A stretch of 64,000 nt of DNA from assembly GCA_021234155.1 (NCBI GenBank), contig JAJEKV010000006.1, forward strand, positions 8,025,003-8,089,002. Direction: 5' to 3'. Both the position numbers and the translations under genes were made by a program. Every line of letters begins with the position of its first letter. Position 1 is the stretch's first letter. Source of the stretch: Isoetes taiwanensis (lineage: Eukaryota; Streptophyta; Lycopodiopsida; Isoetales; Isoetaceae). This document shows, one piece after another, positions 1 through 10,450 of the stretch. The notes under the pieces are model-generated. The model saw only the letters and a program-made list of their open reading frames with translations. It was not told the origin of the DNA and did not search any database.

Positions 1-2478
1 AGTGGAGTTTGGGCCTGTCCTCCTCCCGATGTGGCACCGATTCCTAATTCATCTCCAAAGTAGAAGTCGGCGATTTTGGCTGTGGCAAGACATTCATAAG
101 TTCGGCAATTAATGCATTGTCTGAAAATAAATTCTGATTTTTGCTAGCTGGATTCCTAATTCATCTCCGGCACAATGACCCAATTTTCTGAAAATTTTGG
201 GAGAAGGTCTAGGTCAAGGGGTTAGCATTACTGGCGGTCGGGCAGCCCGTTGGAGGTTGATGGCAACCCAGCTGGCACCCTTCCTTAAGTCAAGCGAGGC
301 GGGACCTTGCGGGGATCCCTCACAGAGGGGAGAGTCAGGACCCAAGAGGCAAGGGGATCAAAAAGTTCCCGAGGCAGCCCTTCTGGCGGCTCCGGGGCTG
401 CATGCTAATGACCACCCTCCGGGGCCCGGTTCCCCTATCCGGCCGTTGGATCCTCCGTTCAGGGCCCCTCTTCGGGAAGGCCCAAAAGATTCCAGATCGG
501 TCCGGAGAACTTGTCAAACCGCTGGCGCCCCGGGAGGTCGGCCTTGTAGAAACCAGTGTTGTTTTGTCGTTCGGGCACCGGGAGGCTCGAGAATGGCAAA
601 TCAACCCTGCCAAATCGCCCAAAATGGCGTAAATTACCCTAGGAGCAAGTTACAAGGTCGGTTTTGCAAAAGAAAGAAACACTCACGCCCTCCATAAAGA
701 GTATCCCGCATCCACATCCTAGGCCAATTGACTACGAGTGTGATGGAAGTGAGCTACTTTGGCGCTTCTTGGAGGTTGGATGGTCTTCCGCCGGGAACTT
801 GGTCCCTGGGGCAATGTCGACGTTCTCGAGTCCATTGGCAGAGCCAAATCGTGATTAGGAGTGGAGGTGGAGGTCGTCCGTCCCCGTCCCCTTGGGGGAG
901 GAAATTCGGGGCAAGCGGCTTAGGGGATTTTAGGGTCCGTGCTCAAGGGGCGTCAACACCCCCACTCCACGCCAAGTCACTACAAGAAGGTCCCGGCCAA
1001 ATCGACAAGAGAGGGCCTCCAAAGCGTAAACCCCGTGGGTTGCCAGTTATAGAAGGGTTTGCATTTTTGGGGCCGAGACTTGTCCATTGCACTTGGGAAC
1101 CGCCCATAAGTGTTTGCCGAGAATAACGGAGCAAGGGAACCGGCGGGCCGGAGTTTGGGCCATCATCCTCCCGATGTGGCAAGTAGAAGTCGGGGCTTTT
1201 GGTGGCAAGACATTCATAAATTCGCAATTAATGCATTGTACTAAAATAAATTCGATTTTTTGCCAATTTGGATTCCTAATTCATCTCCAAAGACACGACC
1301 CAATTTTCGAAATTTTTAGGAGAAGGTCTAGGTCAAAGGGTTAGCATTAGAAGCGGTGGGGCAGCCCGTTCTTGGGAACCAGCCGCACCCTTCCCCAAGT
1401 CAAACGAGGCCGGGGACCTTGCGGGGATCCCTCACAAGAGGGGAGAGTGGGACCCCAAGAGGCGGGATCCAAAAAGTTCCCGAGGCAGCCCTTCCCGGGG
1501 CCTCAGGGGCTGCGACGCCTAATGACCACCCTCTCGAGCCGGTTCCCCCTATCCCGACCGTTGGATCCTCCATTCAGGGCCCCTCTTGGGAAGGCCCAAA
1601 AGATTCCAGATCGGTCCGGAGAACTTGTCAAACCGCTGGGGTGTCCTGGGAGGTCGGCCTTGTAGAAACCAAAGTGTTTTGTCGTTTCGGGGCACCAGGG
1701 GGAGGCTCCGAATGGCAAATCAACATCAAGCTAAATCGCCCCGAATGGCTTAAATTACCCTAGGGGAGCAAGTTACAAGGTCGGTTTTGCAAAAGAAAGA
1801 AACACTCACGCCCTCCACGACAGTATCCCGCATCCACATCCTAGGCCAATTGACTACGAGTGTGATGGAAGTGAGCTACTTTGGCGCAGCTTCTTGGAGG
1901 TCGGATGGTCTTATGGCCACGGAACTTGGTCCCCAGGGCAATGTCGACGTTTTGAGTCCATTGGCAGAGCCAAATCGCGATTCCAGAGAGTGGAGGTCGC
2001 CTCGCCCGTCCCCCGGGGCCTTGGGGAGAGGAAGTCCGGGGCAAGCGGCCTTAGGGGGATTTTAGGGTCCGTGCTGCTCGGCGTTAACACCCCCCACTCC
2101 ACTTCAAGTCACGGCGCAAGGTCCCGGCCAAATCTGACAAGGAGAGGGCCTCCAAAATGTAAACCCTGTGGGTTGCCAGGTTCTAGAAGGGTTTGCATTT
2201 TGGGGGCCGAGACTTAGTCTCTGTTTTGGGACTGGCCGCCTGAAAGCTGCTTGGTAGAATACGGAGCAAGAGGAACTGACCTTTGTCCTCCTCCCGATGT
2301 GGCAAGTAGAAACGGGGGGCACTTTTTGCAAAGTGGCAAGACATTCATAAATTAAGTAATTAATGCATTGTAACGAAAATAAATTCGATTTTTGCGGTTG
2401 GATTCCTAATTTATCTCCAAAGACATAGCCCAATTTTTGGAATTTTCGGAGAAGGTCTAGGTCAAAGGGTTAGCTAAG
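1..2478 (+). repeat. Modular tandem repeat, cluster A (unit about 1.12 kb)
   Basis: Landmark text recurs in order. The phrase aggtctaggtcaa followed by gggttagc lies near 207-228, 1325-1345 and 2456-2475, giving periods of about 1,118 and 1,131 bp. Each unit also holds a purine-rich block around 'cacagaggggagagt', a block around 'aatgaccaccctc', and a block around 'cctcctcccgatgtggcaa'. The same blocks occur in reverse complement at 30-37 kb. Several ORFs of 60-170 codons cross the units, but their frames shift between copies, so I do not call them genes. I do not recognise the family; it could be a satellite or a tandemly amplified piece of a non-autonomous retroelement. Confidence 0.8.
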
Positions 2479-2567
2479 GTCAAAGAAATGGAGTTTGTGG
2501 GATCGTTGTACTTGGGGTTGACCTTATCATTTTGGACGTTATACTTGGTCTAAGATTGCATTGAGAA

Positions 2568-2656
2568 TATAAGCATCATAACTATTAGAATGAAGATAAA
2601 TGATTACGTAAAAGCATCATAACTACTACAATGAAGATAAATGATTACGTAAAAGC
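2568..2656. repeat. Direct duplication of about 41 bp
   Basis: The phrase 'agcatcataactattagaat' with the following 'gaagataaatgattacgtaa' occurs twice in succession with one or two changes. The rest of 2479-2700 is AT-rich sequence in which I see no gene. Confidence 0.8.
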
Positions 2657-2699
2657 AAAAAGACTAACCGGGTTGGGGGGTTAGATTTGGTTGCTTGTG

Positions 2700-3265
2700 A
2701 TGATGGTTGTGTTTCAAATTATCAAGGCATACGGATAGAGAGAATGCCCTTGTTCAACGGACTGCTCCCTAAAGCTATTTGACATGGATGGCATAACTAA
2801 CTTGTAATGGCCGAACCGGGGCAAAGCGGCTTCGGGGGATTTTAGGGTCCCCGCCTCAAGCGTCAACACCCCACTCCACGTCAAGACACGGGCGCAAGGT
2901 CCCGCCAAATCGACAAGGAGAGGGCCTCCGAAACGTAAACCCTGTGAGTTGCCAGGTTCTAGAAGGGTTTTCGTTTTGGGGGCTGACTTTTGGTCTTCTG
3001 GCTACAGAACTTGGTCCCTAGGGCAATGTCGACGTTCTGAGTCCATTGGCAGAGCCAAATCGCGGTTCCGGAGAGGGGAGGTCGCCCGTCCCTCCCCAGG
3101 GCCTTAGGCAGAGGAAATTCGGGGCAAGCAGCTTCCGAGGGGATTTTAGGGTCCGTGATGATGGTTGTGTTTCAGTATCAAGGCGTATGGATAGAGAGAA
3201 TGCCCCTGTTCAACGGACTGCTCCCTAAAGCTATTTGACATGGATGGCATAACTAACTTGTAATG
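2700..3265. repeat. Pair of 110-bp direct repeats flanking 1.12-kb-repeat fragments
   Basis: A segment beginning 'gatgatggttgtgtttca' and ending 'catggatggcataactaact' is present at about 2700-2808 and again at about 3153-3265 with few differences. Between them lie two shuffled fragments of the 1.12-kb repeat, around 2815-2990 and 2990-3150. The arrangement looks like a duplication that carried part of the repeat with it. No conserved coding frame is visible. Confidence 0.7.
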
Positions 3266-3383
3266 AACTGGTTTTGTTTCTCAGAAATAATTGTACCTTG
3301 ATGAAAGATTGCTTCATAGTTTCCAAGTGGAAATTTTTTTAATGTGTCCGCACCGCCTTGTTGCCCCCCTGGTCAAAGACTCG

Positions 3384-3895
3384 CCTTTTTTCGATGCACA
3401 CTCTTTGCATTTATGGTTCATAAATTCGTAGTTAATGCATGGCATGGAATTAAATTATGGTTTTGGTGGTGGCTTCCGTGGTCATCACCGGCCTCTGAGG
3501 AAAAATTTCGAGGAATTTTTCGGATAAGGTCCGGACAAGCGTTGGGGTTAAAACGGTCCGGGCAGCCCGTTGTTGGGCAAGCATGACTGGCACCCTTCCC
3601 CAAGTCAAACAAGGCGAGGACTTTGAACGGCCACCTCACTAGAGGGGAGAGTCCTGTCCCCAGGAGACGGACCCCAAAAAAAAAGTTCGAGGCGACTGTC
3701 CCCGCACCGCCCACTGGGAATCAGATGCTAATGAACACCCTCCGGCTTCGGTTCCCCTATCCGACCATTGAATCCTCCGTTCAAGGATCCAGCTCCGAGC
3801 AGGACCAAAAAAATCCAAGATCGGTCCGGGAGAACCTGTCAAACCGCGAAGCGTCCTGGGGCGACCGTCCCTAGGAACGGCGATTCGACTTCGCT
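3384..3895 (+). repeat. Partial unit of the 1.12-kb repeat
   Basis: The order of blocks (attaatgcatgg, gcccgttgttgggcaa, agaggggagagtcc, atgctaatgaacaccctcc, tccgttcaaggatcc, gaacctgtcaaaccgc) matches the 0.31-kb submodule and its flanks in cluster A. It is more diverged than 1-2478. The stretch 3896-4070 that follows is unassigned AT-rich DNA. Confidence 0.75.
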
Positions 3896-4131
3896 CATAC
3901 AAATAATTGTTCTTTTCATGACGATATTTCAGAAAACCAACTTCACGTTCTGGTAGATATATTTAGGCCACTAAAATTTTCGCTGGTAGTAATAGAATCC
4001 GGAATGTGATTGATTGTATGCATGCCTCAGGACTGTTCAAATAAGCCTAGGGACAAACTTTAATGAGCATCAGATGCCAAAAAAAAAAATATAAAGTCCA
4101 TAACGTCGCTATAACAAAATACGTCGCGGGG

Positions 4132-4207
4132 ACGTCGCATGCGACGTAGAACCGTATGCATACGGTTTTGAAATAACGTCGCATGCGACGTAACATCGCA
4201 TGCGACG
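4132..4207. repeat. CACTA-1 left subterminal palindromes
   Basis: ACGTCGCATGCGACGT is exact at 4132-4147 and 4176-4191, and near-exact at about 4193-4208. A different perfect 16-bp palindrome, ACCGTATGCATACGGT, lies between them at 4151-4166. In CACTA elements such subterminal repeats bind the element's own TNPA protein; that role here is inferred from position. Confidence 0.75.
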
Positions 4208-4385
4208 CTCTGTAATTTTTTGAACCCGCGGGCGGCCGGCTTTTCCCTAACTTCTTTTTCCCCTACTTCTTCGATGTTCTTGGGCGATCCGCGGCGCTAG
4301 TACCCTGATCGATCTACAAGCAACTATTCTAAGGTTAGTATATCATATTTTTTAGATTGAATAGGTTTTTTGGATTGAATGGTGC

Positions 4386-5290
4386 ATGCCCAACCTTCCT
4401 CTTTTTTTGGTTTCCTTTCCTTCCTCTTCTTCTTTGTTCTTGATTTTTTTTCTTCCCATTCTTCCATGCCTCATTCATTCTTCCTCCTTCTTTCTTCCTC
4501 ATGCTTCATTTCTTCCTCCTCATTCTTCCTCATGCTTCATTTCTTCCTCCTTCTTCCTTCCTCATGCTTCATTTCTTCCTCCTCATTTCTTCCTCATGCT
4601 TCATTTCTTCTTCATTCTTCCTCATGATTCATTTCTTTCTCCTTCTTCCATGTTTTATTCTTTCCTCATTCTTTCTTCCCATATTTCTTCTTTCCTCATT
4701 TCTTTCTCATCTTTCTCATTATTTCTTCCTCATTCTTTCTCATTTCTTTCTTCCTCATGCTTTCTCATTCTTTATTCCTCATTCTTCCTCATTCTTTCTT
4801 ATTTCTTGCTTTCTCATTTCTTTCTCATGCTTTCTCATTTCTTTCTCATTTCTTTCTCATTTCCATTCTTTCTTATGCTTTCTCATTCCTCATTCTTTCC
4901 CCTCCCTTCCCTCATTTCTTTCTTCTCTTCCCTTCCTTATTCTTCATTTTTTTCATTTCTTATTCTTCATTCTTTTTAATTTCATTTCTTATTCTTCACA
5001 TTTCTTCCTCACTTTCCATTCGATCCTTTTCTTTCCCTTCCCTTATTTCTTCCTTCCATTCTATTCCCTTCCCTTCTCTTATTTCGTCTTATTTTTATTC
5101 ATTCTTTCTTGTTTCTTCTCTTATTTCTTCTCTATTCTATCCTTATTTCTTCCCTTCTATTCTCTTATTTCTTTCTCTTGTTTTATTTCTATCTCTTGTT
5201 TTCCCCCTTTTCCTTTCTTTCTTCTTCTTCGATCCTTTTCTTCTTTGTTCTTATTCTTCTAATGCTTTGTTACTTCTGTTGCAGCTTTCT
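4386..5290 (+). repeat. 900-bp polypyrimidine (TTC-rich) tract
   Basis: The plus strand is almost purely C and T, with isolated A and very rare G. It is built from irregular repeats of ttcctcatgcttcatttc-like words grading into tctcatttctttctcat words. Three overlapping ORFs (about 4379-5362) are Ser/Phe/Leu-rich artefacts of the composition. The tract lies between the CACTA-1 left end and the truncated Copia LTR. Confidence 0.9.
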
Positions 5291-5326
5291 ATTACGATTT
5301 GGACCCGACAGGATCTTGTACACAAC

Positions 5327-5578
5327 TGGAACTTAAGGACAGCAGGGCATCCTATTATTTAGGCAAGTTGGAAAACTTTCTATATGAAGGGCATGCACGA
5401 TTTGACAAGTGGATATATCCAGGTTGATAAGAAAATATATAGATGAATGATTGTCATAGAAAATTAGGAGCTGAGTGCAGATACAGGTGCGTGTATGCAA
5501 ATATAGGTGCGGGAGGGGTTTGAAGGAGACAGAGTCTTGGCATACTTGGGTTCGAATCCCAAGCTCTCGATTATAACA
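5327..5578 (+). repeat. Copia 5' LTR (3' half only)
   Basis: The segment matches 10150-10398 base for base over most of its length. It begins inside the LTR sequence, and the upstream bases (ttgtacacaac) do not match those before 10150. It ends TTATAACA and is followed by a primer-binding-like site. Confidence 0.85.
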
Positions 5579-5596
5579 TTCAGTATCGAGCTAACT
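5579..5596 (+). other. Copia primer-binding site (tRNA-iMet type, degraded)
   Basis: The phrase ttcagtatcgagctaac directly follows the LTR and resembles the usual plant TGGTATCAGAGC site complementary to initiator tRNA-Met. It is degraded by substitutions and the loss of one A. Confidence 0.6.
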
Positions 5597-5639
5597 AAAT
5601 CCTATGCCCCGTGATAATGACAACCATAGGGCAAATCTA

Positions 5640-6587
5640 TTGAACTATTGAAGTTTTTAAAGGAGATGGAGGATTTCAAATCTGGAAGGAGAGTATTAGA
5701 GCTGTACTGGAGTTTGAAAAATTGTGGTATTTGTTTGATGGTAGTCCAGTAAAAGGTGCAACTAGCTCAGGTGATTCAAGTCCTGCTGCTAGTAGTAGTA
5801 ATGCTCAATCTGGTGCAGGGGGAACTTCAGGTGAAGGTGTGTCTACTGCAAGGGCAACTTCTCTGAGTTCTGGAGCAGAAGATGAAGCTAAGATTATGGA
5901 GGCCAGTGCCATAATCATGTGTAAGGTAGGCACTTTTTAAAATCGAAGCTTCGAGGCATGAAGCCTAAGGAAATGTGGGATTATTTGATAAAGCACTATG
6001 AACAAAAAAGTTCTTCACAAATATATGTGCTAGAAAAACAGTTAAGGAAGATGAAATTGGTTGAGAAAGATAACTTGACTGACTTTTTGGAGAGATTTGA
6101 TTCCATCATTGCAGATCTTGAGGGAGCTGGAAATATCTTGAATGAACAGTATCAAATACTAGCTTTGACAAGAGAAGTATCTCATAATAGTCACTTGGCA
6201 ACTTTACTCAGAAATGTAGCCACTTCCAAGGAGCATGCTATCAGAATGATACGCACAGAATTTGAACAGTCTACTATTACACAGGAGGAAGCTGATCAAT
6301 CCTCAGAGATCTTGTATACAGGTAAGACTAAAAGAGGTGGATTTTCAAGAGGAAAAGCAGGACCTTGTTATGCATGTAATCAATTTGGTCACCTAAAGAG
6401 TGAGTGTCCAAACAATAGTGAGAAGGAATTTAAGTGTTTCAATTGTGAAGGCAAAGGCCATTTTGCTTCTGATTGCCCAAGCCCTAAAAAGGGAAGAGGT
6501 CGAGGGAGATTTTCTGGAACTTATAGAGGTGGCAGGGGCAGGGGAAAATTCAAAGGAGGCTCAAGTATTAATGTGGTAGAAAAATAA
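5640..6587 (+). pseudogene. Copia gag (nucleocapsid), frameshifted
   Basis: Gag packages the element RNA into virus-like particles. The N-terminal part (frame through 5722-5940) reads FQIWKESIRAVLEFEKLW, typical of the UBN2/Copia gag start. A Ser/Ala/Gly-rich insert follows, then a frameshift near 5940. The second part (5958-6587) contains the gag core and two CCHC zinc knuckles: C-Y-A-C-N-Q-F-G-H-L-K-S-E-C at about 6364-6405 and C-F-N-C-E-G-K-G-H-F-A-S-D-C at about 6434-6475. A basic Arg/Gly tail and a stop at 6585-6587 end it. Confidence 0.85.
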
Positions 6588-6620
6588 GATGGTAGTGAAG
6601 GTGAACTTGAGGATGACACC

Positions 6621-7019
6621 TTGGAGGTAAGGAAGAATTTAACTTGTAATGTTTCAGAGTTTCCTAGGAAAAGCAATAACCAATTTCTTGTTATAGATTC
6701 AGGAGCAGAAAAAAGTGTGATGTGTGACTTGCATATGCTTAAGGAGTGGGAAAAGAAGGAAGGACATGTGCAACTTGGTGATGGGGGTTTGAAGAAAATA
6801 GAAGATACTGGAGTTTTAGAGTTGTTTGACTTAAATGGCAAAATTGTAAAATTGAGAGATGTTTTCGTGTGCCCTGATCTTGTTAGAAATCTCATATCCA
6901 TATGCCGGTGGTGGATTTGGGATATAAAGTCTTTGTTTGAACAGATCCATTGTAAAGTGTTCCTTAATGGTGAATTAAAGTTTATTGGCAAAAGAGTTGG
7001 TAATCTTTTTTTGGATTGA
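6621..7019 (+). pseudogene. Copia aspartic protease region
   Basis: The motif FLVIDSGAEKSV, at about 6683-6720, is the D-S/T-G active site of retropepsin-type proteases (DSGA in Copia). Downstream VQLGDGG and DVFVCPDLVRNLIS match the usual Copia protease landmarks (VxxxDG, VLyVPxLxxNLLS). The frame is separated from gag by one stop at 6585-6587 and ends at 7017. Confidence 0.85.
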
Positions 7020-7069
7020 ATATGGAGCATCTTCATGAAATTAATCTTGTGGAATATTCAGGATGTGAA

Positions 7070-7960
7070 AGTATGGCATAACAGATTATGTCATGTAAAT
7101 CTTTGCAATAATTAAAAGGCTTGGGGAAAAGGGATTAATATCTGCCAAGGTACAAAATGAAAAGTTTTTATGTGGAGGCTGCCAACTTGGAAAGCAATCA
7201 AGATTGCCATTTAAAAGGTCACACAAAAGAGCAAAGGGCATTTTGGATTTGGTACATACAGATTTATGTGGTCCTATAAATGTTACTAGTTTGAGTGGGC
7301 ATAAATATTTCATGAGCTTTATTGATGATTTCATTGAGAAAAACCAAGTGTTATATTTTGAAAACAAAAGACCAAGCTAGTGATGCTTTGAAGTTATTCT
7401 TTCTGAAACCGAGCTAGAAACCGGAAGAAAGATAAAGTGCATAAGGTCAGACAGGGGAGGTGAATATATCTCTGATGAATTTAAAGCTTTTTGTGTAAAC
7501 AGGGGAATCAAGAGGCAATTGACATGCAGATACTCACCACAACAAAATGGAGTTGCAGAAAGGAAAAATAGAACCTTGCTTGATGCTGTGAGATCCATGT
7601 TAAAGTATTCTGGTTTACCAAATTATTTATGGGATGAAGCTGTGAAGACAGCTGTCTACATTCAAAACTTGTTACCTTCATCAAGTATTAAAGGTGCAAT
7701 TCCAGAAATGCTTTGGTCTGGTAAGTCACCTTCTTATGATAGATTAAAAGCATATGGGTGTTTATGCTTTGTACATGTTCCTGAAGAACTGAGGAAAAAG
7801 TTGGATGATAGAGCATACATATCTTATCTAGTAGGGTATGAATCTAACTCAAAAACATTCAGATTATATGACCCTGCTAGAAGAAAAATTATAGTAAGTA
7901 GAGATGTGGTCTTCAATGAAAACGAATTTTATAGGAAAATTCCTAAGATAAATACTGAAG
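7070..7960 (+). pseudogene. Copia integrase (pre-integrase and core)
   Basis: Integrase joins the cDNA to the host chromosome. The zinc-binding pre-integrase (around 7080-7240) is frameshifted. The catalytic core begins with LVHTDLCGP (first Asp, about 7248-7274) and FMSFIDD. A frame change near 7340-7430 precedes RSDRGGEY (second Asp) at about 7447. The region from 7519 reads SPQQNGVAERKNRTLLD, which contains the catalytic Glu. LWDEAVKTAVYIQN and YDPARRKIIVSRDVVFNE complete the C-terminal part, followed by an acidic linker. Confidence 0.88.
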
Positions 7961-8339
7961 ATCCATGTGAAAGTGAAAGGAAAGATAGTATTGAGGAAAC
8001 AAATCAGTCAATAAGTGAAGAAGAAAAAACTCAAGGATTGGAGCAGGTAGATTTGAGTGACTCTGATAATGAGTCAGAAATGATTCCAAGTAATGTTGTC
8101 GAGCCAGAAGTGGAATCAGGTGTTGAGCAAGAGATTGAACACCAAGAGGCAGAAGTGGATAAAATTGATAGACCAAAAAGAAAACCCAGACGAACAGAAG
8201 CTCAAATGTTGGCAGAAGAAGCCAAACATGATTTAGAGTCTCATGGTAGAACTGAACTTGGAAAAAGTAAAAGACTTAGATCTCAGGTAGGAGAAATTAA
8301 TACTGTATTTGACATTTTGATACTTGAAACAGACAAGAT

Positions 8340-9078
8340 TCCACAAAATTATATGGAGGCAGTTCAAGATATGAATGGAAAGAACTGGAAATGTGCTATG
8401 GAAGAAGAAATGAGAGCATTCAAAAGAACAAACACTTATACAATAGTGGATATTCCTTCTGATAAGAATATAGTTGGAAGTAAGTGGATCTATAGAATAA
8501 AACCAGGAGTAGACAAAAATACAAAAGAAATTTAAAGCCGGACTTGTTGCTGAGGGTTTTTACAGAAAAAAAGGAGAAGATTTTGATGAAAGATTCTCAC
8601 CATTGGTAAAGATAAATAGTTTGAGAATGTTATTAGCTATTGCTAATGCTTGTGACCTTGAAATCCATCATATGGATGTAAGTACAGCATTCTTGAATGC
8701 TAAGTTAGAGGAGGAAATTTATTTAAGACACACTTTTGGATTTGAAGAGGAAAAAGGAAAAATTTGGAAGTTGAATAGAGCAGTTTATGATCTCCTAGGG
8801 AATGGTATAAATGTATGGATGGATATCTTGTAGAACAAGGTTTTGAGAAGCTCAATTATGATGGGAATATCTATAGGTTCAAAATGGGAGATGCCTGGTG
8901 CATTATTGCTTTATATGTTGATGACAATATTATGATATCAAAGGGAACTCAAGTACTAAATCATTGCAAAGATATCTTAAGGAAACGATTCCAAATGAGT
9001 GATCTTGGAGAGTTAAAGAGGTTTCTGGGCATAGATGTTTACAGGGACAGAAATCACAAGATATTAGCTTTGAGTTAA
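8340..9078 (+). pseudogene. Copia reverse transcriptase, frameshifted
   Basis: The N-terminal RVT_2 block reads WKCAMEEEMRAFKRTNTY and VGSKWIYRIKPG, then shifts frame at about 8530. The second frame (8533-8833) holds FSPLVKINSLRMLLAIA and MDVSTAFLNAKLEEEIYL, which includes the catalytic Asp of the palm. A second shift near 8810 leads to a frame with ALYVDDNIMI (YVDD active site, about 8908-8937) and LGELKRFLGIDV. A stop ends it at 9076-9078. Confidence 0.88.
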
Positions 9079-9096
9079 CAAGGGCATATTCAAAAC

Positions 9097-9890
9097 ATGT
9101 TGAAGAAATTTCATATGGAAGATTGTAATATGGCATATACTCCTATGGTTCCAGGTCACAGAATCAGTCCAAAAACAAAAGCTGAAAGCAAACAAATGGA
9201 GAAAATACCTTATAGAAGTTTGATTGGTTGTTTGTCCTATGTAGCCAATTGTACTAGGCCGGACATTGCATTTGCAGTTAATATTCTCGTGGAGGGTACA
9301 ATGAGCGGGGCTGGTAAAGGACACCGGATTGCAGCAAAAAGGATCCTCAAATACTTGAAAGGTACAATGCATTTTGGTATAGTATTTAATGAAACCAACT
9401 TACAATTGCAGGCTTATTGTGATGCTGATTGGGGAGGAGATTTAGACAAATGAAAATCAACTTCAGGATATGTTATTTTATTAGGTGGAGCCCCGATTGC
9501 TTGGAAGTGCAAAAAAGCAAAGCAAAGACATTGCTTTATCTAGTCTTTGCCGGAGCCGAGTACAACTCAGCAGCTCTGTTAACAAAGGAACTTATCTGGG
9601 AAAGAAGACTTATGGCAGAATTTGGATTTGCTCAAAGAGGACCAACAATCATTTATTGTGATAATACTAGTTGTATTGCCGTGCCAAAAAATCCAATTTT
9701 GCACGAAAGATCAAAACACATTGAGATGGAAGTTCATTTCATCAGAGATATGGTTAAAAAAAATCAAGTGCATTTGATCTATGTTAGTACAGCTGATCAA
9801 AGAGCAGATATTCTTACAAAGGCATTACCATTATCCAGATTCCAGGAAATAAGGAAATTATTACAATGTGATGACAGGGAATATCACATG
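9097..9890 (+). pseudogene. Copia RNase H region, frameshifted
   Basis: The text YRSLIGCLSYVANCTRPDIAF and AYCDADWGGD matches the connection and RNase H domain of Copia elements. A stop and frameshift occur at 9451. The final frame has GAEYNSAALLTKELIWERRLM, YCDNTSCIAVPKNPILHERSKHIE and ILTKALPLSRFQEIRKLL, the usual Copia polyprotein end. The ordinary RNase H acidic residues (DADW, E in the helix, DN) can be seen. Confidence 0.88.
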
Positions 9891-10398
9891 AAGGGGGAAT
9901 GTTTGTATGTGTCATGTGATATTCGAGTACATAAGGGGATTAGTGACAACATCTTGGCTCCCCTAGGCTAATGAGGATTCATACAAGCATTCATGAGAAG
10001 CAGTGGCAGTGAATGCAAGAAAAAAGCATAGAAGTTGAAAAGTGGTGGGCGTGTACTACCCGCACGCGTTGCTACGCCGAAAACGCTTGATACCCCCTGC
10101 CCGCCACTTAGGGTTTTGACTGGTCAAACGGGTCAAAGTCAACGACAGCTGGAACTTAAGGACAGCAGGGCATCCTATTATTTAGGCAAGTTGGAAAACT
10201 TTCTATATGAAGGGCATGCACGATTTGACAAGTGGATATATCCAGGTTGATAAGAAAATATATAGATGAATGATTGTCATAGAAAATTAGAGCTGAGCGA
10301 AAATATACAGTGCGTGTATGCAAAATATAGGTGGGGGGGTTTGAAGGAAGGCGAGTCTTGGCATACTTGGGTTCGAATTCCAAGCTCTGATTATAACA
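9890..10398 (+). repeat. Copia polypurine tract and 3' LTR
   Basis: The tract gaagggggaa at about 9890-9899 immediately precedes TGTTTG, the expected LTR start. The last 249 bp (10150-10398) match the truncated 5' LTR, and the element ends TTATAACA. The part 9900-10149 has no counterpart on the left. A perfect T-arm-like hairpin (cttgg-gttcgaat-ccaag region) lies near 10367-10387 and at 5547-5565. Confidence 0.75.
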
Positions 10399-10450
10399 GC
10401 GGTCTCAAATAATATCTCTCGTTTATGGCCTCCCCGCGGTATAGGGGAGT

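Larger units (their letters stand above)
5327..10398 (+). mobile_element. Copia LTR retrotransposon, decayed, 5' LTR truncated
   Basis: The coding order gag, protease, integrase, reverse transcriptase, RNase H is the Copia (Pseudoviridae) order. The terminal 250 bp at 5327-5578 and 10150-10398 are nearly identical direct repeats ending TTATAACA. A canonical polypurine tract at about 9890-9899 is followed by TGTTTG, so the real 3' LTR is probably 9900-10398 (about 500 bp) and the 5' LTR has lost its first half. I find no target duplication. Frameshifts and stops near 5940, 6585, 7017, 8533, 9076 and 9451 make it non-autonomous. Confidence 0.9.

Noticed and set aside
197-697. 166-codon and similar ORFs in the 1.12-kb repeat
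   Set aside because: Frames are not conserved between repeat copies and no family pattern is present.
4379-5362. Four overlapping ORFs of 75-253 codons, Ser/Phe/Leu-rich
   Set aside because: They come from the polypyrimidine tract; composition alone explains the lack of stops, and no domain is visible.
10150-10398. Treating the 249-bp repeat as the whole Copia LTR (TGGAAC to ATAACA)
   Set aside because: No polypurine tract precedes 10150, whereas a canonical one precedes 9900; no target duplication supports the short version.
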